This document shows, one piece after another, positions 49,683 through 60,895 of a DNA stretch of 64,000 nucleotides. The DNA lies in NCBI RefSeq assembly GCF_045984285.3, contig NZ_JBJQIK030000001.1, positions 248,001 through 312,000 on the forward strand, given 5' to 3'. This stretch comes from Rugamonas sp045984285. GTDB taxonomy: Bacteria > Pseudomonadota > Gammaproteobacteria > Burkholderiales > Burkholderiaceae_D. Position 1 is the first letter of the stretch, and each line of letters starts with the position of its first letter. A model generated the notes under the pieces. That model saw nothing but the letters and a program-made list of their open reading frames with translations, was not told the origin of the DNA and searched no databases. Made by a program: the position numbers and the translations under genes.

Positions 49683-52600
49683 CCGTTTCGGGCGGCGCCA
49701 TCAGGGCCTGGTTGCGGCCGCGGATCTTGGCGCGGTACAGGGCCTGGTCGGCGGCCGTCACCAGCATGTCCGGCGTCAGGCCGTCGGCCGGGACCATGGT
49801 CACCACGCCGATGCTGATCGTTACCTTGCCGAACGGCGATTCGTCGTGCGGCAGCGCCAGGCGCACCAGCTCGGCGACGATGGCCTGGGCCGTCTGCAGC
49901 GCGTCGTTGGCGTCCGTCGAGGCCGACAGCAGCGCGAATTCCTCGCCGCCATAGCGCGCCACCAGGTCGGTGGTGCGGCGGCCGTACTTGGTGATCAGGC
50001 CGGCCACCGTGCGCAGGCAGGCGTCGCCCGCCACGTGGCCGTAGCGGTCGTTGTATTTCTTGAAGTAGTCCACATCCAGCATGGACAGCGACAGCGGCTG
50101 GCCGGTGCGCGCCGCACGCCGCCATTCCTGCTCCAGCTGGGCGTCGAAGCCGCGCCGGTTGGTCACGCCCGTCAGGCCGTCGGTGGTGCTCAGCGCGGCC
50201 AGCTTGCGGTTTGATTCTTCCAGCTCGGCGGTGCGCGCGGCCACCACCATTTCCAGCGAACGGCGCAGGCGCACCAGGCGGCGCACGCGCCAGCGGTAGG
50301 TGCCCCACAGCGTACCGATGATGGCCAGCGCGGCCAGCGTGCGGAACCACCAGGTGCGCCAGAACGGCGGCGTGATGGTGATGTTCAGCGAGTCCGGCAC
50401 CTCATTCCACATGCCGCGGTGGTTGGAGGCCTTCACGCGGAACACGTATTTGCCGGGATTCAGGTTGGTGTAGGTGGCGGCGCGGTGGGCGGCATCGGTC
50501 TCCACCCAGTCGTCGTCGAAGCCTTCCAGCTTGTAGGCATAGCGGTTCAGCGCCGGTTCCGTGTAGTGCAGGGCGGCGAATTCGAGCGAGAAGGCCGAGG
50601 CTTCGGAAGACAGCGTGAGCGCCACCGGCGCCGTGACCGGTCCTTCCAGCGTCACGCCCTTGTGCGGCACGCCGTCGCTCAGCGAATGGTTGTAGACCTT
50701 GACGTCGGTGATGGCCACCTGCGGCGGCGTGGACTGGCTGCGCACCTCGCGCGGCGACACCGCCGTCATGCCGTGCACGCCGCCGAAGTAGAGCACGCCG
50801 GCCGGGCCGGGCGTGGAGGAATTGACGGTGAAGCCTTCCGTCATGCCGTCCGAAGCCGTGTACAGCACGGCCTTGCCGGTGGCCGGGTCCAGGCGGTACA
50901 GGCCGACGATGGTGCTGACCCAGATCTGGTCGTCCAGGTCGCTGCGGATGGCCAGGATCTTGGCGCCGTTCATGGCTTCGGCGAAGGAGCGGAAGGTAAT
51001 CACCTCGTTCGGCCCCTGCACCACCTGCTGCAGGCCCTTGCCGGTGCCGATCCAGATGCGGCCCAGCGCGTCCTCGTGCAGGCTGGAGACGTTGTCGTCG
51101 GCCAGGCCGTCCTGGTCGCTGCTGCTGTAGCGGAAATGGCGGAACTTGCCGCTGCGCGGGTCCAGCAGGTCGAGGCCGCCGCCATTCCATTCCGAGCCCA
51201 TCCACACGCGCCCGCTGCGGTCTTCCAGCACGGAGGAGGTGCCGTTCACGCTGCGGCTGTCCGGGTTGGCGGGGTCGCTGCTGAAGATGCGGAAGCTGTC
51301 CGACTCGATGTGGTAGCGGATCAGGCTGTTGCCGGTGGCCAGCCACAGCACGCCGCCGCGGCCGGGCGCGATCGCGTTGATGTAGTCGCTGGCGGTATTG
51401 CCGAAGTGAATGGTGCGGAAGCTGCCGTCCGGGCTGTCGAGGCGGTTCAGGCCGTTCGAGGTGCCGGCCCACAGCGGGCCTTCCGGCCCCTGGTACAGCG
51501 AGTAGACGATGTTCTGGCTCAGGCTGCCCGCCTTCTTCGGATCGGACACATAACGCTTCAGCACGCTGTTCGTGGCCGGATCGAAGAGGCTGATGCCCAC
51601 ATTGCCGCCCAGCCACAGCCTGCCGCCCGGCGCGGTGGCGATGCTCAGCACGGCATTCGACATCGGCAGGCTATCATTGTCGAAGTAATGCGGCACATAG
51701 CGGGTGAAGCCGGTGCTGTTCAGGTTGACCAGCGCGATGCCGTCCGTAAACGACCCGATCCACAGCATGCCGCTGCGGTCCTGGGTCATGGCGCGCAGGT
51801 TGTCCCCCGGCAGCGAATACGGATCGTTGGCATTGTGCACAAACTGGTTGAAGCGCCCTTCCTTCACATTCCAGCGCAGCAGGCCGGCCGACAGGGTGGT
51901 GGCCCATAGGGTGCCGTCGCGGTCGATGTAGAAGCTGGTGACGCGGCTGTTCGGCGTGGTTTCGACCTTGCGCGCCGACCAGGGCTTGCTGCTGTCCCAG
52001 CTCATGGCCCCGGTTTCGGTGCCGATCCACAGCACGCCTTTGGCATCGAACTGCAGCGCACGCACGATGTTGCGGCGCGGGTCGGTCTGCTCGGCCAGGT
52101 CCACCTTGTGGTGGACGAATTCGGTGGCGCCGGGCGCGAGGTAGTCCAGTCCGCCCGGCCAGGTGGCCATCCACAGGCCGCCTTTCGGGTCCAGCGCCAG
52201 GGCATTCAGGTCATTGCTGCCGAGGCTGGACGATTTGGCCGGATCATGGGCATACACCACGAATTTGCCGGTATCCGGGTCGAAATGCTGCAGGCCGCCC
52301 CAGGTGGCGATCCACATGCCGTTCTTGCCGTCGGAAATGATGGACTTGATGATCTTGCGGTTGTTCGGCCCTTCCGGCGGCACGAACACGGTGAAGTCGT
52401 TGCTGACGGGATTGAAGCGCGCCAGCCCGTTCTGGGTGCCGGCCCAGATGCGGCCCTGCTTGTCCTCGTACAGGGCCTGCACGCGGTCGTGCGGCAGGCT
52501 TTTCGGGTCGTTCGGCCTGGCCGTATAGCGCACCGCCTGGTAGGCGTTATAGCGGTAAAGGCCGTTGACGTGGGTGCCGATCCACATGAAGCCCTGGCGG

Positions 52601-52782
52601 TCCTGGATCAGCGACAGCATCGAGGGTTCGTCATTGCCCAGCGGCCCGAGCTTCTTGAAGCGCAGCGTGGGCGGCGCCGAAGGCTGGGCAAGGGCGCTGC
52701 CGGCCACGCTCAGCAGCAGAACCAGGGGCAGCAGGGCGCGCAGCAGGCGGCGGCCGAAGGAGGAAGTCAGTGTCCAGAACAT
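49666..52782 (-). CDS. Propeller-sensor diguanylate cyclase
   Basis: The protein has 1038 aa. A signal peptide (1-33) is followed by a two-component-regulator propeller (about 45-700; repeated 'G.LW.GT..GL.R.' units such as GRIWAGTQNGLARF), a Y_Y_Y domain (KLEGFDDDWVETDAAHRAAT), one membrane helix (TLAALAIIGTLWGTYRW) and a GGDEF domain. The active site is RYGGEEFALL, with an inhibitory RTTD five residues before. It should sense an extracytoplasmic ligand, probably a carbohydrate, and make c-di-GMP. The histidine kinase usual in such proteins is replaced by GGDEF. Confidence 0.9.
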   Translation of the reverse strand: MFWTLTSSFGRRLLRALLPLVLLLSVAGSALAQPSAPPTLRFKKLGPLGNDEPSMLSLIQDRQGFMWIGTHVNGLYRYNAYQAVRYTARPNDPKSLPHDRVQALYEDKQGRIWAGTQNGLARFNPVSNDFTVFVPPEGPNNRKIIKSIISDGKNGMWIATWGGLQHFDPDTGKFVVYAHDPAKSSSLGSNDLNALALDPKGGLWMATWPGGLDYLAPGATEFVHHKVDLAEQTDPRRNIVRALQFDAKGVLWIGTETGAMSWDSSKPWSARKVETTPNSRVTSFYIDRDGTLWATTLSAGLLRWNVKEGRFNQFVHNANDPYSLPGDNLRAMTQDRSGMLWIGSFTDGIALVNLNSTGFTRYVPHYFDNDSLPMSNAVLSIATAPGGRLWLGGNVGISLFDPATNSVLKRYVSDPKKAGSLSQNIVYSLYQGPEGPLWAGTSNGLNRLDSPDGSFRTIHFGNTASDYINAIAPGRGGVLWLATGNSLIRYHIESDSFRIFSSDPANPDSRSVNGTSSVLEDRSGRVWMGSEWNGGGLDLLDPRSGKFRHFRYSSSDQDGLADDNVSSLHEDALGRIWIGTGKGLQQVVQGPNEVITFRSFAEAMNGAKILAIRSDLDDQIWVSTIVGLYRLDPATGKAVLYTASDGMTEGFTVNSSTPGPAGVLYFGGVHGMTAVSPREVRSQSTPPQVAITDVKVYNHSLSDGVPHKGVTLEGPVTAPVALTLSSEASAFSLEFAALHYTEPALNRYAYKLEGFDDDWVETDAAHRAATYTNLNPGKYVFRVKASNHRGMWNEVPDSLNITITPPFWRTWWFRTLAALAIIGTLWGTYRWRVRRLVRLRRSLEMVVAARTAELEESNRKLAALSTTDGLTGVTNRRGFDAQLEQEWRRAARTGQPLSLSMLDVDYFKKYNDRYGHVAGDACLRTVAGLITKYGRRTTDLVARYGGEEFALLSASTDANDALQTAQAIVAELVRLALPHDESPFGKVTISIGVVTMVPADGLTPDMLVTAADQALYRAKIRGRNQALMAPPETDVRTG

Positions 52783-52954
52783 GCGGCGATTATACCTTCC
52801 GCTCAGGCAATAAAATCACCGGAAAATGCCGCTTTCTGTGCGGTTCCCGCCCGAAACGGGTATCATCCGGGGTTGGCCGCTCTGGCCGCTGTTTGCGCAC
52901 ACTGTTGTTTTAATGAAGAAAGCATGGCAACTGTCCCGGTTGCCGACCGAATTT

Positions 52955-54445
<1,491 letters not shown>

Positions 54446-54475
54446 GTCCCGCCGGGCGGCGGCGCGCCGGGCTCC

Positions 54476-54540
54476 GGATCGCCGGCCGCCGGATCGCCGG
54501 CCGCCGGGTCGCCGGCCGCCGGATCGCCGGCCACCGGATC
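54476..54540. repeat. 15-base tandem repeat
   Basis: The unit GGATCGCCGGCCGCC is repeated at 54476, 54491, 54506 (one change), 54521 and partly 54536. It lies in the 141-base gap after the helicase gene. The unit is itself nearly palindromic (GGCCGGCGATCC-like), so transcripts can form nested hairpins. Copy number may vary by slippage. Confidence 0.85.
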
Positions 54541-54586
54541 GCGTGGCCGTCTTGCGTCTCCGGCAGCTATAGTAGCGTCTCCTTCT

Positions 54587-55531
54587 GTGAACGCCAGCGC
54601 TGCCATGCTCCGCGACAACGCCCCCTTCTACATCGTCATGAATGCCGGCTCGGGCCATGCCGAGACCGAGCTGCGCAGCCGCATCATCCGCGAAGTGCTG
54701 GATGAGGCGGGCCGTCCTTTCCACCTGCGCATCGTGGAAGACGGCAGCCGGCTGGCCGATATCGCCGCCTGGGCGGTGCGCGAAGCCTGCGCCAATGATG
54801 GCGTGGTGGTGGCGGCGGGCGGCGACGGCACCATCAACACGGTGGCGCACCAGGCGGTAAACGCCGGCTGCCTGTTTGCCGTGCTGCCGCAAGGCACCTT
54901 CAATTATTTCGGCCGCACCCACGGCATTCCGGAAGACCTGGCGGACGCCGTGCGCGCACTGCTGACCGCGCGTGTCGAACCGGTGCAGATCGGCATGGTC
55001 AACGAGCGCATCTTCCTCGTCAATGCCAGCATCGGCCTCTATCCCACCTTGCTGGAAGAGCGCGAGCTGGACAAGAAGCAGTTCGGCCGCAGCCGGATGG
55101 TGGCCGCGTTCTCGGCACTCAAAACCCTGTTCGGCTCGGTGCGCCACCTGCGCATCACCATCGAGCAGGACGGCGTGGAGCGCCAGCTGCGCACCCCCAC
55201 GCTGTTTGTCGGCAACAACGCGCTGCAGCTGCAGCAGGTCGGCATCGAACCGCTGTCGGCTGCGCTGGAAGAGGGGACGCTGGCTGCCATTGCGCCCCGC
55301 CCGCTCAGCCGGCTTGGCATGCTGGGCCTGATGCTGCGCGGCGCCTTGGGCCAGCTGGGCAGCTCGCAGGACGTGCACGCGTTCGGCTTCCGCCGCATGA
55401 CGGTCAAAAAACGCCGCATGCCGGGCGGCCGGCGTATCAAAGTCGCCACAGATGGCGAAGTCTGCATGCTGTCCACGCCCCTTGAATTCAGGGTGGTGGA
55501 GGGGAAACTGCGCATGTTGAAGCCCATATAG
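54587..55531 (+). CDS. Diacylglycerol kinase-family (YegS-like) lipid kinase
   Basis: The protein has 314 aa. The DAGK catalytic motif GGDGT is in VVVAAGGDGTINTVAH, followed by LPQGTFNYFGRTHGIP and, near the end, RIKVATDGEVCMLSTPLEFR. This is the soluble bacterial DAGK/YegS/LCB5 type that phosphorylates diacylglycerol or related lipids. The start may be GTG at 54587 or ATG at 54605; neither has a clear ribosome binding site. It is 58 bases upstream of the acyltransferase gene. Confidence 0.85.
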   Translation: MNASAAMLRDNAPFYIVMNAGSGHAETELRSRIIREVLDEAGRPFHLRIVEDGSRLADIAAWAVREACANDGVVVAAGGDGTINTVAHQAVNAGCLFAVLPQGTFNYFGRTHGIPEDLADAVRALLTARVEPVQIGMVNERIFLVNASIGLYPTLLEERELDKKQFGRSRMVAAFSALKTLFGSVRHLRITIEQDGVERQLRTPTLFVGNNALQLQQVGIEPLSAALEEGTLAAIAPRPLSRLGMLGLMLRGALGQLGSSQDVHAFGFRRMTVKKRRMPGGRRIKVATDGEVCMLSTPLEFRVVEGKLRMLKPI

Positions 55532-55589
55532 TAGTCGCCAGGTAAGTTGTTGAATTAGAATGTAAGATTCCTCCTACCTGATTCAACAC

Positions 55590-57599
55590 ATGAACACAGT
55601 ATCGGCCCTGGCAGCGGCGGGCGACAGCGCGCCTGCGCCGGCGGCGCTTCCGGCCCACTTGGCTTACCGCCCCGATATCGATGGCCTGCGCGCCATTGCC
55701 GTGCTGGCGGTGGTGCTGTTCCATGCCTTTCCCGGCAAGCTGCGCGGCGGTTTCGCCGGCGTCGACATTTTCTTCGTCATTTCCGGCTTCCTGATCGGCA
55801 GCATCCTGATCGGCGGCATGCAGCGCGGCGATTTCAGCTTCGCCGATTTCTATGCGCGCCGCGTGCGCCGCATTTTCCCCGCGCTCACGCTGGTGCTGGC
55901 CTCCTGCCTGGCCTTCGGCTGGTTTGCCCTGTTCGCCGACGAATTCGCGATGCTGGGCAAGCATGTGATCGGCGGGGCGGGCTTCCTGTCCAATATTTTC
56001 CTGTGGCGGGAAGTGGGCTATTTCGATACGGCGGCGGAGACCAAGCCGCTGCTGCACCTGTGGTCGCTGGCGATCGAAGAGCAGTTCTACATCGTGTGGC
56101 CGCTGCTGCTGGCGGCGGCCTGCAAGCGGCGCTGGCCCTTGTGGACGCTGGCCGCCGGGCTGGGCGCCCTGTCCTTCCTGCTCAATATCGCAGGCGTGCA
56201 GTATTTTCCGGAAGCGACCTTCTATTCGCTGGCCAGCCGGGCCTGGGAACTGCTGGCGGGCGTGCTGCTGGCCTATGCCAGCGTGAACGGCATCAGCTTC
56301 AGCTTGCACGCGCAGCGCGGCGGCGCCGTGCAGGTGCTCACGCCCGGCTCGCAGCGCGGGCGCGACCTGCAGTCTTTCGCGGGCCTGGGCCTGATCGTGC
56401 TGGCGCTGGCCCTGCTGCAGCGCGGCCCCGGCTTCCCCGGCTGGTGGGCGCTGCTGCCGGTGCTGGGGGCGCTGCTGCTGATCAGCGCCGGGCCGCAGGC
56501 CTGGGTCAACCGGCGCATCCTGTCGCAGCGCCTGCTGGTCGGCGTGGGCCTGGTCAGCTATCCGCTCTACCTGTGGCACTGGCCGCTGCTGTCGTTTGCG
56601 CAGATCGTGGAGGGCGGCACGCCGTCCCGCACCATCAAGCTGGCGGCGGTCGGCGCCGCCCTGGTGCTGGCCTGGCTGACCTGGCGCCTGGTGGAAAGGC
56701 CGCTGCGCGGCACGCGCTTCGGCCGCGCCAAGGTGGCGGTGCTGGCCGGCCTGATGCTGGCGCTGGCCGCTGCGGGCTATGCGGTGGCATCGCGCGGCGG
56801 CCTGCCGCTGCGGCCGGCCATGGTCGACAACGCGCTGCAGCAGAAAGACCTGATCCTGGTGGAAGACGTGGCCAATGCCAAAGCCTGCAAGCAGCGCTAC
56901 GGTTTCGACAGCCTGTACGAATACTGCCTGATGGATGACCCCACGCGCGAACCCACGGTGGTGCTGCTGGGCGACAGCCACGCCTACCATATCAATGCGG
57001 GCCAGATGCAGTACTGGCGCAGCAAGGGAGAGAACTTCCTTTACCTGGGCACGCGGGTGCCCTTCATCGGCCTGCCCACGGCGGGCGACCCTTACCAGGA
57101 AGCGACGCCGCAGATGCTGGAGCTGGCGCTCAAGCTGCCAGCCGTGAAGACGGTGCTGTTCTCCACCGCGCTGTCCCTGCACCAGCCGGAGGCGGAGAAG
57201 GCGCTGCTGGTGCCGGCCTTCCGCGAAACGGTGCGCAGCTTCCTCGCGGCAGGCAAGCGCGTGATCTATGTGGCCGATACGCCGAAGCTGGACTTCGAGC
57301 CGCGCAGCTGCATCCGGCGCGGCGCGGTGGCCAACTCCGGCACGCGGCGCGACTGCTCGCTGCCGCGCGCGACCTACGATGCCACGCTGCGCCAGAACGC
57401 GGACCTGGCGCCGGTGCTGGCGGAATTCCCGGCGGTGCAGGTGTTCGATATCGCGCCCATGCTGTGCGATGCGCGGCGCTGCCGCGTGATGGTGGACGAT
57501 GCGCTGATGTACCGCGATACCCATCACCTGAGTTATCGCGGCGACCTGGCGGCAGGCGCCGCCTTTGCGCGCTGGGACCAGGAACAGGCGCGCCGCTGA
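55590..57599 (+). CDS. OafA-type membrane acyltransferase with SGNH domain
   Basis: The protein has 669 aa. The N-terminal acyltransferase-3 domain (about 25-390; ten or so membrane segments) has YRPDIDGLRAIAVLAVVLFH with the catalytic-type His, GVDIFFVISGFLIGSIL and the R-x-x-R of YARRVRRIFPAL. The periplasmic C-terminal SGNH domain has VVLLGDSHAYHIN and DTHHLSYRG (Asp/His). Such proteins O-acetylate LPS O-antigen or other surface glycans. It is convergent with the glycan operon that follows, which fits a shared envelope role. Confidence 0.9.
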   Translation: MNTVSALAAAGDSAPAPAALPAHLAYRPDIDGLRAIAVLAVVLFHAFPGKLRGGFAGVDIFFVISGFLIGSILIGGMQRGDFSFADFYARRVRRIFPALTLVLASCLAFGWFALFADEFAMLGKHVIGGAGFLSNIFLWREVGYFDTAAETKPLLHLWSLAIEEQFYIVWPLLLAAACKRRWPLWTLAAGLGALSFLLNIAGVQYFPEATFYSLASRAWELLAGVLLAYASVNGISFSLHAQRGGAVQVLTPGSQRGRDLQSFAGLGLIVLALALLQRGPGFPGWWALLPVLGALLLISAGPQAWVNRRILSQRLLVGVGLVSYPLYLWHWPLLSFAQIVEGGTPSRTIKLAAVGAALVLAWLTWRLVERPLRGTRFGRAKVAVLAGLMLALAAAGYAVASRGGLPLRPAMVDNALQQKDLILVEDVANAKACKQRYGFDSLYEYCLMDDPTREPTVVLLGDSHAYHINAGQMQYWRSKGENFLYLGTRVPFIGLPTAGDPYQEATPQMLELALKLPAVKTVLFSTALSLHQPEAEKALLVPAFRETVRSFLAAGKRVIYVADTPKLDFEPRSCIRRGAVANSGTRRDCSLPRATYDATLRQNADLAPVLAEFPAVQVFDIAPMLCDARRCRVMVDDALMYRDTHHLSYRGDLAAGAAFARWDQEQARR

Positions 57600-57614
57600 C
57601 GCGCCTGCCCGGGT

Positions 57615-59573
57615 TTAGCGTGTGACCTGGAAGGACTGCAGGCCGACGCCGAGCAGGCGGCGGTCCGGCGACTGCTCGCGCTCATGCGGCGATACCGCAT
57701 CGGGAATATGCAGCTGCAAGGTCACCTGGCCCTGGCGGCATTCCGCCGCGGGCACGGTGAACTTCACCACGCCGCCGTCGCTGGCCACGGCGCCCTGCCA
57801 CAGTTCCCCGCTGTAGCCCTGCACCACCAGGCGCTGCGGCCCGTAGGCGCGCAGGCCCAGTTCCAGCGTGAAGGGCTGGCCATTGCCGATGTACTGGCGG
57901 CTGTCGCAGGGCAGGGCCAGCGTGGCGCGCGGGCCCAGCGACCAGGCGCCCCATTCCTCCGGTTCCGCCCACTGGTCGGCGAGAATGAAATTGCCGCTGG
58001 CGTTGATGCCGATGCGGTGTTTCCCGGCCGGGAACACCAGCAGCAGGGACTGCGCCTGGCTTTCGCTCAGCCGCACGTACTCGTAGTGCTTGATCGGTCC
58101 CGCCAGCCGGGCGCCCAGTGCATTGAGCAGCGCCGGATCGAACAGGCAGCGGCGCGGCGCCGAGGCGCCCAGGTCGCGCGGATGGTGCACCACCAGCGCC
58201 TTGCGGCAGTCGGGGCCGACCAGCATGCTCAGGCTGCGCGCCTCGCCATAGCCGGAATAGCGCTCCATGAAGATTTCCGGCGGCGGCGTATATAGCCAGG
58301 GCATGCGGCTCTGCACGTACAGCGAAGCCGGCGAAGGGCGGGAATACTGTTCCGGCAGGCGCGGATCGTAGTCCTGCACCGAGAATATCGAGAGCGCCAG
58401 CACGATGGCAGCCAGGATGGCGCCCATGCCGTCCGGACGCCAGCGCTGCACTGCCGCCAGCATGTAGGGGAAGGCCAGCGGCATGTACCACAGCGCATAG
58501 CGCGCCAGGCCGGGGGTGGCGCCGGAGTTGATATTGGTGGTCGAGGAGTGGGCGTAGAAGTTCACCGCCAGGTAGGCCAGGGCGAATGCGCGCCAGTACC
58601 AGTCCGGGGCTTCCGCTTCGGCGGCGGGCTGCTTGCGGCGGCGGCTCCACAGCCAGGCCGCAATGCCGGCCAGCAGGGCCACGGCGCCCAGCGGCCAGTT
58701 GGGGAACAGGCCCACGTCCGGATCGAGCAGCCAGATGTAGAAACTGGACAGGTTGCCGCCCAGCTTTGCTCCCGGCGCCAGCAGCTGCGGCGTCGGCACG
58801 CCATAGCGCCAGAAGTAGTAGGCCGGATGCAGCAGCACCATGGCCACCGTGGCGAGGAACAGCAGGGCCTCGCCGGCGGTCCAGCGGCGGCGCCATTGCA
58901 GGAACACGCGGTAGAACACCGGCAGGCCGGCGATCAGCGCGAAGCTCGGGTTCTGGGTGGAGGCCAGGGCGAGGAAGAAGCCTGCCGCCAGGTAGTTCCG
59001 GCGCATCATCTGCATCATCGCGCACAGCAGCACGCAGACGGTGAAGACTTCGGTATGCGCCTTGTTGAAGAACCACAGCAGCGGGGAAGCGACGGTCAGC
59101 AGCAGTGCCGCCGCCACGCCGCGCGCGCCCCAGTAACGCCAGGCCATGGCGAAGGTGCCTGCCAGCAGCGCGGCATGCAGGGCCATGAAGGCGTTGTGGA
59201 TGGTGAGCTGCACGCCCGCCAGGGCCGCCAGCTTGCTGCAGCCGAGGGCCAGCAGGCTGTAAAGCCAGAAGTGGTTGTAGTCGGAGGTGGCGCCCCTGAT
59301 CAGTTCAGGGAAGGCGGCATCGAACCAGCTCTTCGGCAGCAGGCCGGGAATCTGCGGCGTGGCCAGCAGCTGGTGGTAGGCCTCGTAGGCCTTCGGCGTC
59401 ATGTAGGGCAGGTGCGTGACATCCCAGGCCAGGAACATGGCGTAGTACTCGGCGCCGTCGCCCACGCGCTGTGGCGGGATATGGATCATCCACTTGAACA
59501 GCAGCGCAACGGCGAGCGCGATCAGCAGGTAGGGCAGGGCGGCCTTGAGCCGCGCGCGCAGCGCGGGGCTCAT
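57615..59573 (-). CDS. Large polytopic membrane protein, glycosyltransferase-39-like
   Basis: The protein has 652 aa. About ten membrane segments (1-430) begin with a first luminal loop HIPPQRVGDGAEYYAMFLAW; the acidic 'GD..YY' fits GT-C enzymes using polyprenyl-phosphate sugars. The last 200 residues are a soluble beta-rich domain ending RRLLGVGLQSFQVTR. A similar domain ends the protein at the right edge of the window. Last gene of the operon; ATGA overlap with the FAD enzyme. The glycosyltransferase role is inferred. Confidence 0.6.
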   Translation of the reverse strand: MSPALRARLKAALPYLLIALAVALLFKWMIHIPPQRVGDGAEYYAMFLAWDVTHLPYMTPKAYEAYHQLLATPQIPGLLPKSWFDAAFPELIRGATSDYNHFWLYSLLALGCSKLAALAGVQLTIHNAFMALHAALLAGTFAMAWRYWGARGVAAALLLTVASPLLWFFNKAHTEVFTVCVLLCAMMQMMRRNYLAAGFFLALASTQNPSFALIAGLPVFYRVFLQWRRRWTAGEALLFLATVAMVLLHPAYYFWRYGVPTPQLLAPGAKLGGNLSSFYIWLLDPDVGLFPNWPLGAVALLAGIAAWLWSRRRKQPAAEAEAPDWYWRAFALAYLAVNFYAHSSTTNINSGATPGLARYALWYMPLAFPYMLAAVQRWRPDGMGAILAAIVLALSIFSVQDYDPRLPEQYSRPSPASLYVQSRMPWLYTPPPEIFMERYSGYGEARSLSMLVGPDCRKALVVHHPRDLGASAPRRCLFDPALLNALGARLAGPIKHYEYVRLSESQAQSLLLVFPAGKHRIGINASGNFILADQWAEPEEWGAWSLGPRATLALPCDSRQYIGNGQPFTLELGLRAYGPQRLVVQGYSGELWQGAVASDGGVVKFTVPAAECRQGQVTLQLHIPDAVSPHEREQSPDRRLLGVGLQSFQVTR

Positions 59574-60895
59574 GCCTTGCCGAGGCGCTGGGACAGCGCT
59601 GCCGCCACCTCGCGGCCTTCACGGATCGCGTAGTTGGTGCCGCGGTCTTCCGGATAAATCTGCGCCATGGTGCTGATGGTGGCGTTCGCGAAAGGCGTGG
59701 CGCGGCCCGGCACGTAGTCCGAGTAGCCGCGTTCCGTGACCGGCTGCGCATAGTCGGCGCGCCATACGCGGTATTCCTGCACCCAGCTGCGGTCCAGCTG
59801 CGGGAACATGCGCTGCAGGTGTTCCAGCGCGAAGTCCAGGTATTGCTGGTCGCTGAACTGCCACAGCGGATCTTCCTTCGGCAGGTAGCGCGACAGGAAG
59901 ACGATATGCTTGCCGCCGTAGTTGGCCGGGCTGTCGAAGTTGGTGTGTTCGATCACGCCGACGAAGGGGAAGCCGGGATCGTTCACGTTCAGCCAGTAGG
60001 TGTCCGACAGGCTGCGGTCCATCTCCAGCACCAGGCACATATTGGCCAGGTACTTCACGCGGCGCAGGCTGGCCAGCCAGTCGGCCGGGGCGGCGCCGCC
60101 GAACATGTCGGCGATGATGTTGAAGGCCGGCGTGAACAGGAATTCCTTGCCCGTCACCTCGCCCGCGGGCGTGGCGAGCGCGGTCACGCGATTGCCCTCG
60201 GTGCGCACGCCCGTTACCGGCGTCCTGTAGCGGATCTCGCCGCCGTGGCGCACGATCTCATTGGCCATGGCTTCGGCCAGGCGCCCGAAGCCGCCCTTGA
60301 AGTAGGCCAGCTGCTCGCCGCCCTTGGCGTCGCGCGTGCTGCCGCGCAGGACCAGCTTTTTCCACATCCACACCGCGTTGACGGCGTCGGCCACCACCGA
60401 GAACTTGTTCTCGATCAGCGGCTGCCATACGATGCGGTAGGCGTTCTTGCCGCACAGCGGCTCCAGCCATTCGCGGATGCTCAGGTGTTCGATGGTTTTC
60501 CAGTCCTTTACCTGGCGCACTTTCAGCACCATCAGGCCGAGGCGGATACGGTCCAGGAAGGGCAGGGGCTTGAAGCGCAGCAGGTCCAGCGGCGTGGAGA
60601 GGCGCCAGTGCTTGCCGTTGAAGTACATGCCGGTGCGGGACGGCATGATGACCACGTCGCCTTCCATGCCCAGCTCCTTCACCAGTTCCGGCACGTAGAC
60701 GTCGTTGTCGAACCAGTGGTGGTAGAACTTCTCGATGGTTACGCCGTCGCGGAATTCAAAGGTGCCGGCCAGGCCGCCGGGCGTGTCGTCCGCCTCCAGC
60801 ACCAGCACTTTGTGGCCGGCGCGGGCCAGCTTCAGTCCTGCCGTCAGGCCGGTAAAGCCGGCGCCTGCAATTACTGCGTCGAATTGGGTAGTCAT
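59570..60895 (-). CDS. FAD-dependent amine-oxidase/UGM-like oxidoreductase
   Basis: The protein has 441 aa. The dinucleotide-binding start is AVIAGAGFTGLTAGLKLARA; GGLAGTFEF and the substrate strand YFKGGFGRLAEAMANEIVRH follow; the C-terminal FAD contact is TISTMAQIYPEDRGTNYAIR. It belongs to the NAD(P)-binding amine-oxidase-like group related to protoporphyrinogen oxidase and UDP-galactopyranose mutase. In the context of GT2, GtrA and an epimerase, it probably acts on a lipid-linked or nucleotide sugar. ATGA overlaps on both sides. Confidence 0.82.
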   Translation of the reverse strand: MTTQFDAVIAGAGFTGLTAGLKLARAGHKVLVLEADDTPGGLAGTFEFRDGVTIEKFYHHWFDNDVYVPELVKELGMEGDVVIMPSRTGMYFNGKHWRLSTPLDLLRFKPLPFLDRIRLGLMVLKVRQVKDWKTIEHLSIREWLEPLCGKNAYRIVWQPLIENKFSVVADAVNAVWMWKKLVLRGSTRDAKGGEQLAYFKGGFGRLAEAMANEIVRHGGEIRYRTPVTGVRTEGNRVTALATPAGEVTGKEFLFTPAFNIIADMFGGAAPADWLASLRRVKYLANMCLVLEMDRSLSDTYWLNVNDPGFPFVGVIEHTNFDSPANYGGKHIVFLSRYLPKEDPLWQFSDQQYLDFALEHLQRMFPQLDRSWVQEYRVWRADYAQPVTERGYSDYVPGRATPFANATISTMAQIYPEDRGTNYAIREGREVAAALSQRLGKA

